This document shows, piece by piece, positions 51,754-59,276 of a DNA stretch of 59,276 nucleotides. Source of the stretch: Chryseobacterium sp. (GTDB taxonomy: Bacteria; Bacteroidota; Bacteroidia; Flavobacteriales; Weeksellaceae). Made by a program: the position numbers and the translations under genes. Each line of letters opens with the position of its first letter. Within the stretch, counting starts at the first letter, position 1. The DNA is taken from positions 1-59,276 of the forward strand of contig JAGLBA010000008.1 in the NCBI GenBank assembly GCA_018260475.1, read 5' to 3'. Under the pieces are notes generated by a model. It was given only the letters and a program-made list of their open reading frames with translations, ran no database searches and had not been told where the DNA came from.

Positions 51754-52431
51754 TTATGCTTTCATTGCGTTCAGCATACCGCCATAAACTCTATTCAGAT
51801 TGTTGAGGTTAGATGTTAAACCCACTAATTCCTCATTAAATTTATTAGAATGTTCAGCGGATTGCTGAAGGTCGGCAACATATTTTTTGGTGAACTCAGC
51901 CTGTGTGCGACTGTGATCCAATTGTATGGCATATAGCGCATTCATACTTTCCAAGTGGCTGGCAGCAAGTTGTAGTTGATCGTTATATTTAGCTGTTGCA
52001 GCAGTTACATCGGTAGATTTATTCATTTGCTCTACAGACTCAGAGAATTTATCCATACCCGCTCTCAGTCTATCGAACAAAGAAGAATCTACTTTGGCTT
52101 CTGCCAGCATTTTATCCAATTTTTCAGAAAGCCCAATTTCCAACTCAGAAGTTTGGTTGAACTGTTGTACTTGTCTTGTCTTTGGTTGCGCGTTACGATC
52201 AATAAGCTCTGGGTAAACATTCTCCCAAGCGTAAGATTCCTCAGTTTTGGGAGGGTCGAAAGCAAAGACGATGAAGATCAACGCTTCGGTAATCAGACCG
52301 ATGGCAAGTAGAACATTACCATTCAAAGGGCCCAATGTCCAGTGGGTTAATTTAAAAAGTGCACCGATAATTACGACAGCAGCACCGATTGAATAGATGA
52401 AGTTGTAAATTGCGTCTTTTGATTTCAGCAT
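51754..52431 (-). CDS. gldL: GldL, type IX secretion motor protein
   Basis: 225 residues. Two membrane helices (about 12-28 and 36-58) with LFKLTHWTLGPLNGN between them; the in-membrane Glu in GLITEALIF and the Lys/His residues are those proposed to conduct protons. Long cytoplasmic helical tail (about 90-225), which binds PorX in other species. With GldM it forms the proton-driven motor that powers secretion and, where present, gliding. 39 nt after gldK. Confidence 0.96.
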   Translation of the reverse strand: MLKSKDAIYNFIYSIGAAVVIIGALFKLTHWTLGPLNGNVLLAIGLITEALIFIVFAFDPPKTEESYAWENVYPELIDRNAQPKTRQVQQFNQTSELEIGLSEKLDKMLAEAKVDSSLFDRLRAGMDKFSESVEQMNKSTDVTAATAKYNDQLQLAASHLESMNALYAIQLDHSRTQAEFTKKYVADLQQSAEHSNKFNEELVGLTSNLNNLNRVYGGMLNAMKA

Positions 52432-52470
52432 TGTTTTAGATTTTTAATAGTTGATTTTGGATTTTGTGTC

Positions 52471-53880
52471 TTATTTGGTTCTTTTTCTGAATTTTGCCGC
52501 GCCTTCAGGAATATCCTGTACAGTGCGGAATCCGATATAACTTCTTGCAGAGTCTTTGCGCTCCCAATCCCTCATACCGTTCATAAGTAGGTATCCCACA
52601 TCTTTCCAAGAACCACCACGAACGGATTTTTTTACCTCGCGGTATGCTTGATTAGATAGGGTAGGGTTTAAGGTAGAAGAGAATTGGTAGGTAGCGTTGT
52701 TATACGGAGATTCTGTCCATTCTGAAACATTCCCTGCCATATCATACAGTCCGAAACCGTTCCTTTGAAATTTCTTCACTGGAGCGGTATAAGTGTAAGT
52801 ACCTTTTTTTTCGTCTTCGATATAGTTACCTCTTTTAGGTTTAAAATTAGCCAAGTAGCAGCCTCTGTCATCCATCAAATAAGGACCTCCCCAAGGATAG
52901 GTTGCATTTTCTAGACCGCCTCTTGCAGCATATTCCCACTCCGCTTCTGTCGGGAGACGGAAGGACATCGGTTTTTGCTTTCTTTTCTTTAAACTTTCGT
53001 TGTAGTCAGATTTTAGTTTTGATCTGAAATTACAATAGGCTCTCGCTTGGTCCCAAGTGACCCCTACCACAGGATAATCTTTATATGCATTATGCCAAAA
53101 ATATTGGTCGAAAAGTGGCTCATTGTATGCATAGTTGAAATCCTTTACCCAAACTGTAGTATCAGGATAGATTGCCAACGATTCTTTTTTAAGATAATTT
53201 GAATTTCTTGCATTATCTTTCACCGCAGAGGTTATATCTTCCCATTGATAAGCGTATTTCAGTTTACGGGAGTCTATAATTCTTTCATTATTAATTCTTT
53301 CTGTTTTAGGCAAGTACAATTTTTCCATAACTTCGGAATATTGCGCATCCGGATAATCTGAAGTTTTCCAGTGCAATGGTACGGACCAATCCAGCTTTTT
53401 GGACTCATCATAACCATCTCTTCCCCCTTGGGACTCTAGAAATTCTTGATAAGGTGTTTTGGTTCCCTCTTTTTTAGAAAGATATGCATAATCAGAAATT
53501 CCTGCACCGTTTCCGGAGCCACCGCCGTCCCCTGCGGCTTCTGCCAACATGGTACGCGCGATAGAGTCTCTCACATATCGCACGAAAACACGGTATTCTG
53601 CATTGGTAGTTTCGGCTTCATCCATAAAAAATGAAGATACGGTTACCGTTTTTAGCGGTGCTTTCTCTGGCATACTGGTTGCGTCCTGATCTGCAAGACC
53701 CATCACAAATGATCCACCAGGAATCGCTACCATACCGTAAGGCCTTTCTGCTACGAAGGTTTTGGATTTTTCCGTAGGAATCAGTTCGCCCTTGGAACCT
53801 GGTTTTCCGGCAGATTTCCCACTTCTGGAACAAGAGATGACCGCTGCTGCTGACATCGCTATTAGGAATATTTTCTTCAT
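52471..53880 (-). CDS. gldK: GldK, T9SS outer-membrane lipoprotein
   Basis: 469 residues. Lipobox AAVISC (Cys about 17) anchors it to the outer membrane. The main body is a formylglycine-generating-enzyme-like (SUMF1) domain (about 45-455; YGMVAIPGGSFVMG at the start, RLPTEAEWEYAARGGLENATYPWGG, SVRGGSWKDVGYLLMNGMR and GFRTVQD at the end). It builds the periplasmic ring with GldN. First gene of gldKLMN; 85 bp downstream of the glmS stop, so some transcription could continue from glmS. No clear TAnnTTTG box in that gap. Confidence 0.95.
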   Translation of the reverse strand: MKKIFLIAMSAAAVISCSRSGKSAGKPGSKGELIPTEKSKTFVAERPYGMVAIPGGSFVMGLADQDATSMPEKAPLKTVTVSSFFMDEAETTNAEYRVFVRYVRDSIARTMLAEAAGDGGGSGNGAGISDYAYLSKKEGTKTPYQEFLESQGGRDGYDESKKLDWSVPLHWKTSDYPDAQYSEVMEKLYLPKTERINNERIIDSRKLKYAYQWEDITSAVKDNARNSNYLKKESLAIYPDTTVWVKDFNYAYNEPLFDQYFWHNAYKDYPVVGVTWDQARAYCNFRSKLKSDYNESLKKRKQKPMSFRLPTEAEWEYAARGGLENATYPWGGPYLMDDRGCYLANFKPKRGNYIEDEKKGTYTYTAPVKKFQRNGFGLYDMAGNVSEWTESPYNNATYQFSSTLNPTLSNQAYREVKKSVRGGSWKDVGYLLMNGMRDWERKDSARSYIGFRTVQDIPEGAAKFRKRTK

Positions 53881-53965
53881 ATTGGTTTGTTATGCTCTAA
53901 AAATATGTTTTAACATTTATTTAGATATTCACGAAACGGAGATTTTCTATTTTTATTTTGTTAAA

Positions 53966-55819
53966 TTATTCTACCGTAACGGATTTTGCTAAATTTCTTG
54001 GCTGATCCACATTAGCGCCGCGATAAACCGCAATATAATAGGCGAGGAGTTGCAACGGGACAGATGCCACAATGGGTGAAAAGCACTCGGAAGTTTCCGG
54101 GATTTCAATTAAATAGTCCGCCATAGCGGTTACCTGGTCATCACCTTTGTTCACGATAGCGATTACCTGCCCTTTTCTCGCTTTGATCTCCTGAACATTG
54201 CTCACGATTTTGTCATAGTGCCCTTTCCTTGGGGAGATGATGACAATCGGCATATTCTCATCGATCAATGCAATCGGCCCATGCTTCATTTCTGCGGCAG
54301 GGTAGCCTTCCGCATGGATGTATGAAATCTCTTTCAGTTTCAAAGCACCTTCCAACGCCGCTGGGAAGTTGTATCCGCGACCAAGATATAGGAAGTTTTG
54401 AGCACCGATATAGTTTTTGGCAATTTCTTTTACAGTATCATGAGTAGTTTCTAAAACTTCTTCTATTTTTTTCGGAATAGCGTATAATTCTGCAATTAGA
54501 TTACGGAATTCACCAGTGCTAAGCGTGCCATTATGGCTGCCAAGCTTCAGCGCAATCATAGAAAGCACAGTCAGTTGTGCCGTAAATGCTTTTGTAGAAG
54601 CCACCCCGATTTCCGGACCTGCGTGGGTGTAAGAACCGGCATCCGTAATTCTGGAGATTGATGAATCCACCACATTACAAATCCCATAGATAAATGCACC
54701 TTTTTCTTTAGCAAGTTTTAGTGCAGCCATGGTATCGGCAGTTTCCCCTGACTGAGAAATTGCGATCACTACATCTTTTTCCGTGATGATTGGGTTTCTA
54801 TATCGGAATTCCGAAGCGTACTCTACCTCAACAGGGATTCTTGCAAATTCCTCGATGAGATATTCACCGATAAGACCAGCATGCCAAGAAGTTCCACATG
54901 CGATAATGATGATACGGCCTGCGTTATTAAATTTCTCTAAATGATCACAAATTCCGGCCATTTTGATGATGCCTTCGTTCACCAATAAGCGTCCGCGCAT
55001 GGTATCATGAATAGACTTCGGCTGTTCGAATATTTCTTTTAGCATGAAATGTTCATAACCGCCCTTTTCTATTTGTTCGATATTAAGTTTTAGCTCCTGA
55101 ACCACAGGGTCTATTTTGGAATTGTCCTTTATGGAACGAATATCTACCCCTTTTTCCAAGGAAATAGTTGCCATGTGTCCTTCTTCCAAATAAATTGCTT
55201 CTTTTGTAAATTCCACAAATGGAGATGCATCTGAAGCAATGAAATATTCCTGATTTCCAAGACCGATTGCCAAAGGTGAACCAAGTCTCGCAACTACAAG
55301 TACCCCCGGGTAATCAGCATGCATAACCGTAATAGCGTACGCTCCATAGACTTCATTCAAAGCAAATCGTACAGCAATTGAGAAATCCAACTCCGGCTTG
55401 GTATCCATGATATATTGAATCAGGTTTACCAAAACCTCTGTATCCGTTTCTGATTTAAATGTAAATCCTTTATCTGTAAGAATTGTTTTAATGGCATCAA
55501 AGTTCTCAATGATTCCGTTATGAACTAAAGCTAACTTTCCGTTGTTAGAGATATGCGGGTGAGAATTTCTGTCACTAGGCACACCATGTGTTGCCCATCT
55601 TGTATGTCCCATCCCTACGGTGGCGCGACCTTTCAAGTTTTCCGAAACTGCTACCAAGTCATCTACTTTGCCCTTGGTTTTAGCAACTTCAAAGCTGCCG
55701 TTATCCGTATCTAGCACAATTCCTGCACTATCATAGCCGCGGTACTCTAATCTTCGGAGTCCATTTATCACTACATTATAAGCATCCTGATGCCCTGTAT
55801 ACCCTACAATTCCACACAT
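53966..55819 (-). CDS. glmS: Glutamine--fructose-6-phosphate aminotransferase
   Basis: 617 residues. Makes glucosamine-6-phosphate, the entry to UDP-GlcNAc for peptidoglycan and lipid A. Cys2 of MCGIVGYTG is the glutaminase nucleophile; RLEYRGYDSAG, GHTRWATHGVPS follow. Two SIS domains (about 290-605; ACGTSWHAGL, ISQSGETADTMAAL) and the C-terminal AKSVTVE complete it. No sign of the glmS ribozyme, which is a Firmicutes feature. Starts 5 nt after the DUF4270 gene. Confidence 0.98.
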   Translation of the reverse strand: MCGIVGYTGHQDAYNVVINGLRRLEYRGYDSAGIVLDTDNGSFEVAKTKGKVDDLVAVSENLKGRATVGMGHTRWATHGVPSDRNSHPHISNNGKLALVHNGIIENFDAIKTILTDKGFTFKSETDTEVLVNLIQYIMDTKPELDFSIAVRFALNEVYGAYAITVMHADYPGVLVVARLGSPLAIGLGNQEYFIASDASPFVEFTKEAIYLEEGHMATISLEKGVDIRSIKDNSKIDPVVQELKLNIEQIEKGGYEHFMLKEIFEQPKSIHDTMRGRLLVNEGIIKMAGICDHLEKFNNAGRIIIIACGTSWHAGLIGEYLIEEFARIPVEVEYASEFRYRNPIITEKDVVIAISQSGETADTMAALKLAKEKGAFIYGICNVVDSSISRITDAGSYTHAGPEIGVASTKAFTAQLTVLSMIALKLGSHNGTLSTGEFRNLIAELYAIPKKIEEVLETTHDTVKEIAKNYIGAQNFLYLGRGYNFPAALEGALKLKEISYIHAEGYPAAEMKHGPIALIDENMPIVIISPRKGHYDKIVSNVQEIKARKGQVIAIVNKGDDQVTAMADYLIEIPETSECFSPIVASVPLQLLAYYIAVYRGANVDQPRNLAKSVTVE

Positions 55820-55824
55820 ATTTT

Positions 55825-57324
55825 TTATTTTTTGGTATAAGTAATATTTAAACGAGCTCTTTGCTCATTACCAGCTTCGGCACCGATAAGGACTATTCTA
55901 TGCGGTTGGTAAGCTCTGGTATTATAAGCCTGTCCATACGGCAATCCTGTAGTAATGTTGCTCTCGTAGCCTCCTATGTTGATAATAATATCTTTATTTG
56001 CTGCCTCTTTCTCCACAATATCCTTGAGGGTTTGGGTAATTGCAATGTCATAATAAGCCTGCTCTTTAGCAAGATCGTAGGCTTTTATCAATTGATAAAT
56101 TCCATTATTCGCCAATGTAGACATATCAGAAAATAAAGTCTTTTCACCATCTTTACGAACTAAGAATGTAAAAGGCTTTTCGTAAGAATTCTTCCAAGCC
56201 ACTGGGTCAGAATACAATCTGATATTAGCAGAAAGTATCGCGATATTTTGATTTTTATACAATTCTTTGATTTTTGCAATCTCCGTTGCAGGTATGCGTA
56301 AACCAGCGCCAGGACCTCCCATTCCTTGTAGATATAGGCGGCTTGCATTGGTCGTATACTGCACATTCTCTACCGCAGCTCCAGTTTGGTCATTGATGAT
56401 TTGTGAAAGATGGGTATTTCCTGAACCGAGGTTAAACGCAAATGTAGCTGGTATCGCGGTCGTCGTTCCGTTTGTGGTGACATCGCTTTTGTAGTACATT
56501 ACCATTTCCAAAGCATCTGGAACGAACTTCATCAGGTATCCATCATTTTCCTCTACGGAAAGGCGAATTCCTTTAAAATATCTGATGAAATTAGATATAT
56601 CGGATAGCTCTGCACTACCTGCTTTTGCTAAAATTTTAGTTTGAAAAAAGTTTTTATCAAGTGGAATCCTTAAAGATACATCTCTATTGAAAATGTCTGT
56701 GTTGTCAGATTTTTTCGTGATCTTGACCGAAGACACCGTTCCATTTAATACTTTCGAGCCAAGCAGCGTACTTACGGCAACTGGCTTATTGGAATACAGC
56801 GTGTCACTTGCTGCCCCTAGGAAATCGGCAACTTCATGAACATTTAAGGTTAGTGTTTTTTTAGCCTTACCATATTTAGTTATTGGGTAATTGTTTACCA
56901 CTACCTTTGCTGCCACATTTCCTTCCGGATAGGTGTAATTTTCGAAGGTCCGTGTAGTCACGGAATCTTTGGCGTATTGAGGTTTTACAACCAATACAAC
57001 AGAGTCTATCTTAGGATTGGTTCCGAAAGTTGGCGCGTAGTTGGATAATCTTACTTGGGTAACATAGGAAGACTTTTGCATCCCGAATTGTCCTTCCGTA
57101 AACGCTCCCAGAGTGACATTGGCCAAGCGAGAAGCATCTGCCTGTAATTTTTTACCGTTATCTATATTATAAGTTTCAACTTCGTAGCTAGCCACATTAC
57201 CTGTAGCACCCGTAAATAGCTGCGAACCGAAATTATCTGCTTCGGATTCACAACTCAAGAGCATAAAAGTACCTGCGAGCACCATCGCCGAAGCCTTAAT
57301 TATGCTTTTAATATTTCTTATCAT
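55825..57324 (-). CDS. DUF4270 family lipoprotein
   Basis: 499 residues. Lipobox FMLLSC (Cys about 25). The mature protein is beta-rich, with SVVLVVKPQYAKDSVTTRTFENYTYPEG near 110-140 and repeated Tyr/Asn/Thr-rich strands, as in DUF4270. The function is unknown; the family is limited to Bacteroidota and habitually sits between a short glycogen-synthase-like gene and glmS, exactly as here. Gaps of 18 nt and 5 nt to its neighbours indicate one operon. Confidence 0.85.
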   Translation of the reverse strand: MIRNIKSIIKASAMVLAGTFMLLSCESEADNFGSQLFTGATGNVASYEVETYNIDNGKKLQADASRLANVTLGAFTEGQFGMQKSSYVTQVRLSNYAPTFGTNPKIDSVVLVVKPQYAKDSVTTRTFENYTYPEGNVAAKVVVNNYPITKYGKAKKTLTLNVHEVADFLGAASDTLYSNKPVAVSTLLGSKVLNGTVSSVKITKKSDNTDIFNRDVSLRIPLDKNFFQTKILAKAGSAELSDISNFIRYFKGIRLSVEENDGYLMKFVPDALEMVMYYKSDVTTNGTTTAIPATFAFNLGSGNTHLSQIINDQTGAAVENVQYTTNASRLYLQGMGGPGAGLRIPATEIAKIKELYKNQNIAILSANIRLYSDPVAWKNSYEKPFTFLVRKDGEKTLFSDMSTLANNGIYQLIKAYDLAKEQAYYDIAITQTLKDIVEKEAANKDIIINIGGYESNITTGLPYGQAYNTRAYQPHRIVLIGAEAGNEQRARLNITYTKK

Positions 57325-57342
57325 TAATTATAAATATTTATT

Positions 57343-58113
57343 TTAGTAAATTTTCTCAATTTCCGTCGGGTTGATGTATTCCGACTTGTTTGTACTTGTG
57401 TTATTAAATGCCGCGTCCAAATCACCTTCCAAAAACTCATCGCCTTTTACCACAACATCCACCATTTCCATTGCTGCGGAAGTAAAAGTATTGAATCCAG
57501 GATGATCTAAGGTCTGAAAATCTTTTATATTATCAAACTTAAGAATTTCTTCTGTATTATCTGCTAATTTCGCGTCCTGCTCATTGTAAACAGACAGCAC
57601 CATTTTGGTATTAGTAAAATAGGCATCGTTTTTATAATAATTTTTCATATATACCGGAACGAAGGCAGACATCCACCCATTCAGGTGAATCACATCCGGC
57701 ACCCAGTTGAGTTTCTTTATGGTTTCTATAACGCCGCGTGCGAAGAATACTGCGCGTTCATTATTATCCGCGAAAGGTGATCCTTCTGCGTCAAAATAAA
57801 ATTCCTTTCGTTTGAAATACTCATCATTATCAATAAAATATACCTGAAGGCGCTCCCCGGGTAGCGATGCCACTTTGATAATTAAAGGCTGATCCAAATC
57901 ATTGATGATGATATTCATCCCGGACAAGCGTATCACCTCGTGCAGTTGGAACCGCCTTTCGCTGATTTGCCCAAACCGTGGCATAAATACGCGAACATCG
58001 TTCCCCGCTTGGTGCATTTTCAGCGCCATTTTATTCACCATATCTGCAATGTTGCTTTCCTCTTGGTAAGGCGCCATCTCGGTGGTGATATATAGTATTT
58101 TTCTTCCTGCCAT
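57343..58113 (-). CDS. Half-length glycogen/starch synthase-like protein (GT5 N-terminal domain)
   Basis: 256 residues, about half of GlgA. It corresponds to the N-terminal (glucan-binding) Rossmann domain only: KILYITTEMAPYQEESNIADMVNKMALKMHQAGNDVRVFMPRFGQ (about 4-49) and FFARGVIETIKKLNWVPDVIHLNGWMSAFVPVYMK (about 125-160). The nucleotide-sugar-binding C-terminal domain is missing, and no adjacent ORF supplies it. It ends at a proper stop and is widely found in this form in flavobacteria, so it is a family rather than a broken gene. It may bind glucan or have a regulatory job. Leads the operon with DUF4270 and glmS. Confidence 0.85.
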   Translation of the reverse strand: MAGRKILYITTEMAPYQEESNIADMVNKMALKMHQAGNDVRVFMPRFGQISERRFQLHEVIRLSGMNIIINDLDQPLIIKVASLPGERLQVYFIDNDEYFKRKEFYFDAEGSPFADNNERAVFFARGVIETIKKLNWVPDVIHLNGWMSAFVPVYMKNYYKNDAYFTNTKMVLSVYNEQDAKLADNTEEILKFDNIKDFQTLDHPGFNTFTSAAMEMVDVVVKGDEFLEGDLDAAFNNTSTNKSEYINPTEIEKIY

Positions 58114-58148
58114 AATTTTGCTTAAATCTATAATAAATACAATCTCTG

Positions 58149-58156
58149 CAAAATTA
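58149..58156 (-). promoter_or_regulatory. -7 box of the glycogen-synthase-like/DUF4270/glmS unit
   Basis: TAATTTTG on the minus strand, 35 nt before the ATG at 58113. Confidence 0.55.
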
Positions 58157-58239
58157 CAATTTTTTAAACTAATAAAATTTAATTAACAGTTTTTAAGTTA
58201 TACCAATCATTTCCGCATTTGCTGCTATCATATTTTAAC

Positions 58240-58247
58240 TAAATTTG
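58240..58247 (+). promoter_or_regulatory. -7 box of panC
   Basis: TAAATTTG, 12 nt before the ATG at 58260. It overlaps an upstream in-frame TTG (58245), which rules that TTG out as the start. Confidence 0.6.
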
Positions 58248-58259
58248 TCTTTAAATAAA

Positions 58260-59114
58260 ATGATAATGACTGTACTAAATTCCCGCGAGGAACTTGAAAA
58301 ATACATTGCAGAGCAGAAAAAACTTCAGAAAACCATCGGGTTCGCCCCTACAATGGGGGCACTGCATGCGGGGCATATCTCCCTGTACGAGGCAGCGAGA
58401 AAGGAAAACGACCTCGTGATTTCATCCATTTTTGTGAATCCTACCCAGTTTAACAATCCCGACGATTTAGAAAAATACCCACGAAATGTAAAGAAAGACA
58501 TCCAAAAACTAGAGGACAGTGGTTTTGTAGATGCTGTTTACATCCCATCCGTGGAAGATATGTACCCGGGCGAGACGAAAAGTAAGCACTACGATTTTGG
58601 GGGAATCGAAAACGAGATGGAAGGCAAGGCGCGTCCTGGACATTTCGATGGTGTGGGGACTGTGGTCGAAGAACTTTTCCGACAGGTACAACCCGACAAT
58701 GCGTATTTCGGGGATAAAGATTACCAGCAGCTCGCCGTCATCAGGAAACTTCAACAAAATTTAGATTTACCACTAAAAATACACGGCGTACCGATTTACA
58801 GAGAACCAAATGGGCTGGCCATGAGTTCACGAAATGAAAGGCTTTCCCCGGAACAAAGGAAAAAAGCAGCTGTGATATATGACACTCTACTAAAGGTAAA
58901 TGATTGGTTCCGTGTGATTTCCATCCCAGAGATCTACAGGCGCGTAGAAGAAATCTTTGAAAAAGAAGACGGATTTGTTTTGGAATATTTCACCATCGCA
59001 GACGAGGAGACTTTGAAGGAAACAGATTTCTTCTACAAAGACCGAAATTACCGCGCTTTTATCGTTGTATTTGCGGGAGAAGTAAGGTTGATTGACAATA
59101 TGCATCTGGCGTAA
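58260..59114 (+). CDS. panC: Pantoate--beta-alanine ligase (pantothenate synthetase)
   Basis: 284 residues. Joins pantoate and beta-alanine with ATP to give pantothenate, the coenzyme A precursor (the window also has coaD). The HIGH-like motif MGALHAGH (about 30-37) and the SSIFVNPTQFNNPDDLEKYPR segment are characteristic; AMSSRN is the KMSKS-like motif. I start at ATG 58260 (58266 is the alternative) because the promoter box lies at 58240-58247. Divergent from the glmS unit. Confidence 0.95.
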   Translation: MIMTVLNSREELEKYIAEQKKLQKTIGFAPTMGALHAGHISLYEAARKENDLVISSIFVNPTQFNNPDDLEKYPRNVKKDIQKLEDSGFVDAVYIPSVEDMYPGETKSKHYDFGGIENEMEGKARPGHFDGVGTVVEELFRQVQPDNAYFGDKDYQQLAVIRKLQQNLDLPLKIHGVPIYREPNGLAMSSRNERLSPEQRKKAAVIYDTLLKVNDWFRVISIPEIYRRVEEIFEKEDGFVLEYFTIADEETLKETDFFYKDRNYRAFIVVFAGEVRLIDNMHLA

Positions 59115-59119
59115 AACTT

Positions 59120-59145
59120 CAAAGGCTTCCCGAGGGAAGCCTTTG
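59120..59145 (+). terminator. Hairpin after panC, terminator-like
   Basis: CAAAGGCTTCCC/GGGAAGCCTTTG, 12 perfect pairs with a 2-nt core (loop GA plus fraying). Without a T run after it on the plus strand; it may stop or protect the 3' end. Confidence 0.6.
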
Positions 59146-59199
59146 AACACCAAATCACAAAATATTAATATGAAAAAAATTCACCTATCAGCAAATTCG

Positions 59200-59272
59200 T
59201 GACCCGGCTGGGATTCGAACCCAGGACCCATACATTAAAAGTGTATTGCTCTACCAGCTGAGCTACCGAGTC
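59200..59272 (-). tRNA. trnK: tRNA-Lys (UUU)
   Basis: 73 nt on the minus strand with complete cloverleaf: acceptor GACTCGG/CCGGGTC, D-arm GCTC...GAGC, anticodon arm with loop CTTTTAA (anticodon TTT, position 34-36), T-arm CTGGG-TTCGAAT-CCCAG. Discriminator base A; CCA is not encoded. The upstream (59273-59276 and beyond) region is cut off by the window end. Confidence 0.97.
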
Positions 59273-59276
59273 GGTT

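Noticed and set aside
53820-53965. glmS ribozyme or riboswitch near glmS
   Set aside because: The gap upstream of glmS is 5 nt, which leaves no room, and the ribozyme is known from Firmicutes.
57343-58113. Half glycogen synthase as a pseudogene
   Set aside because: It has a proper start, stop and promoter and is a stable short form in flavobacteria as far as I know.

Overview
The window is a chromosomal segment of a flavobacterium, most likely of the Chryseobacterium/Weeksellaceae group (Bacteroidota). Evidence: the type IX secretion (T9SS) core genes gldK-gldL-gldM-gldN and the regulator porX, an lpxC-fabZ fusion, Bacteroidota-only families (DUF3822, DUF4270, DUF6702), a GNEEFALAA tmRNA tag, A-rich translation starts, and repeated matches to the Bacteroidota -7 promoter box TAnnTTTG at sensible distances before genes. 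It is mostly core genome with no transposase, prophage, CRISPR array or rRNA operon. What is unusual lies between the genes and inside gldM.

Layout. 0.2-3.9 kb: tmRNA (minus), a LemA/TPM/TPM operon (minus), divergent folA and an unknown membrane protein. 4-10 kb: TRIC channel, coaD and ddl (minus), then a PASTA protein, rluD and hemW (plus). 10-17 kb: a broken toxin-antitoxin pair, murI, rsmD, DUF3822, Smr protein, metallophosphoesterase, truA, an ABC exporter and an outer-membrane protein. 17-23 kb: glycogen phosphorylase, a small lipoprotein, a DPP-IV type peptidase and a LysE exporter, separated by repeat-rich gaps. 23.5-34 kb: groL/groS, M1 peptidase, HupE/UreJ protein, DUF6702, AcpH-like esterase, thioredoxin-like protein and two POT peptide transporters. 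34.9-39 kb: dusB, an ABC-2 transporter pair, an outer-membrane barrel. 39-46.4 kb: sucD, a second LpxD-like acyltransferase, efp, lpxA, lpxC-fabZ, lpxD and an HD phosphohydrolase. 46.7-59.3 kb: porX, an FAD oxidoreductase, gldN-M-L-K, glmS, a DUF4270 lipoprotein, a half-length glycogen-synthase-like protein, panC and tRNA-Lys.

How the genes work together: lpxA, lpxC-fabZ and lpxD make the acylated glucosamine precursor of lipid A, and glmS supplies the hexosamine. porX and gldKLMN form the regulator, motor and ring parts of the T9SS. coaD and panC serve coenzyme A synthesis; ddl and murI serve peptidoglycan. The M1 peptidase, DPP-IV enzyme and POT transporters fit a peptide-feeding lifestyle.

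Most interesting. (1) At least three families of structured intergenic repeats, called R1, R2 and R3 here. R1 has five copies, four of them exactly 80 bp; comparing the copies shows compensatory base changes in the stems, conserved internal loops and one copy with a completely different tip. R2 has three copies with a co-varying stem, and R3 is an inverted pair around the DPP-IV gene. R2 and R3 share a 13-base core. They are read as peptides by naive ORF calling but look like structured nucleic-acid elements. (2) GldM appears to lack its second periplasmic domain, replaced by a Thr/Gln-rich linker. (3) truA and the metallophosphoesterase start 32 bp apart, both with TTG, from apparently face-to-face promoters. 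All of this is from reading the sequence only; no search or folding program was run.
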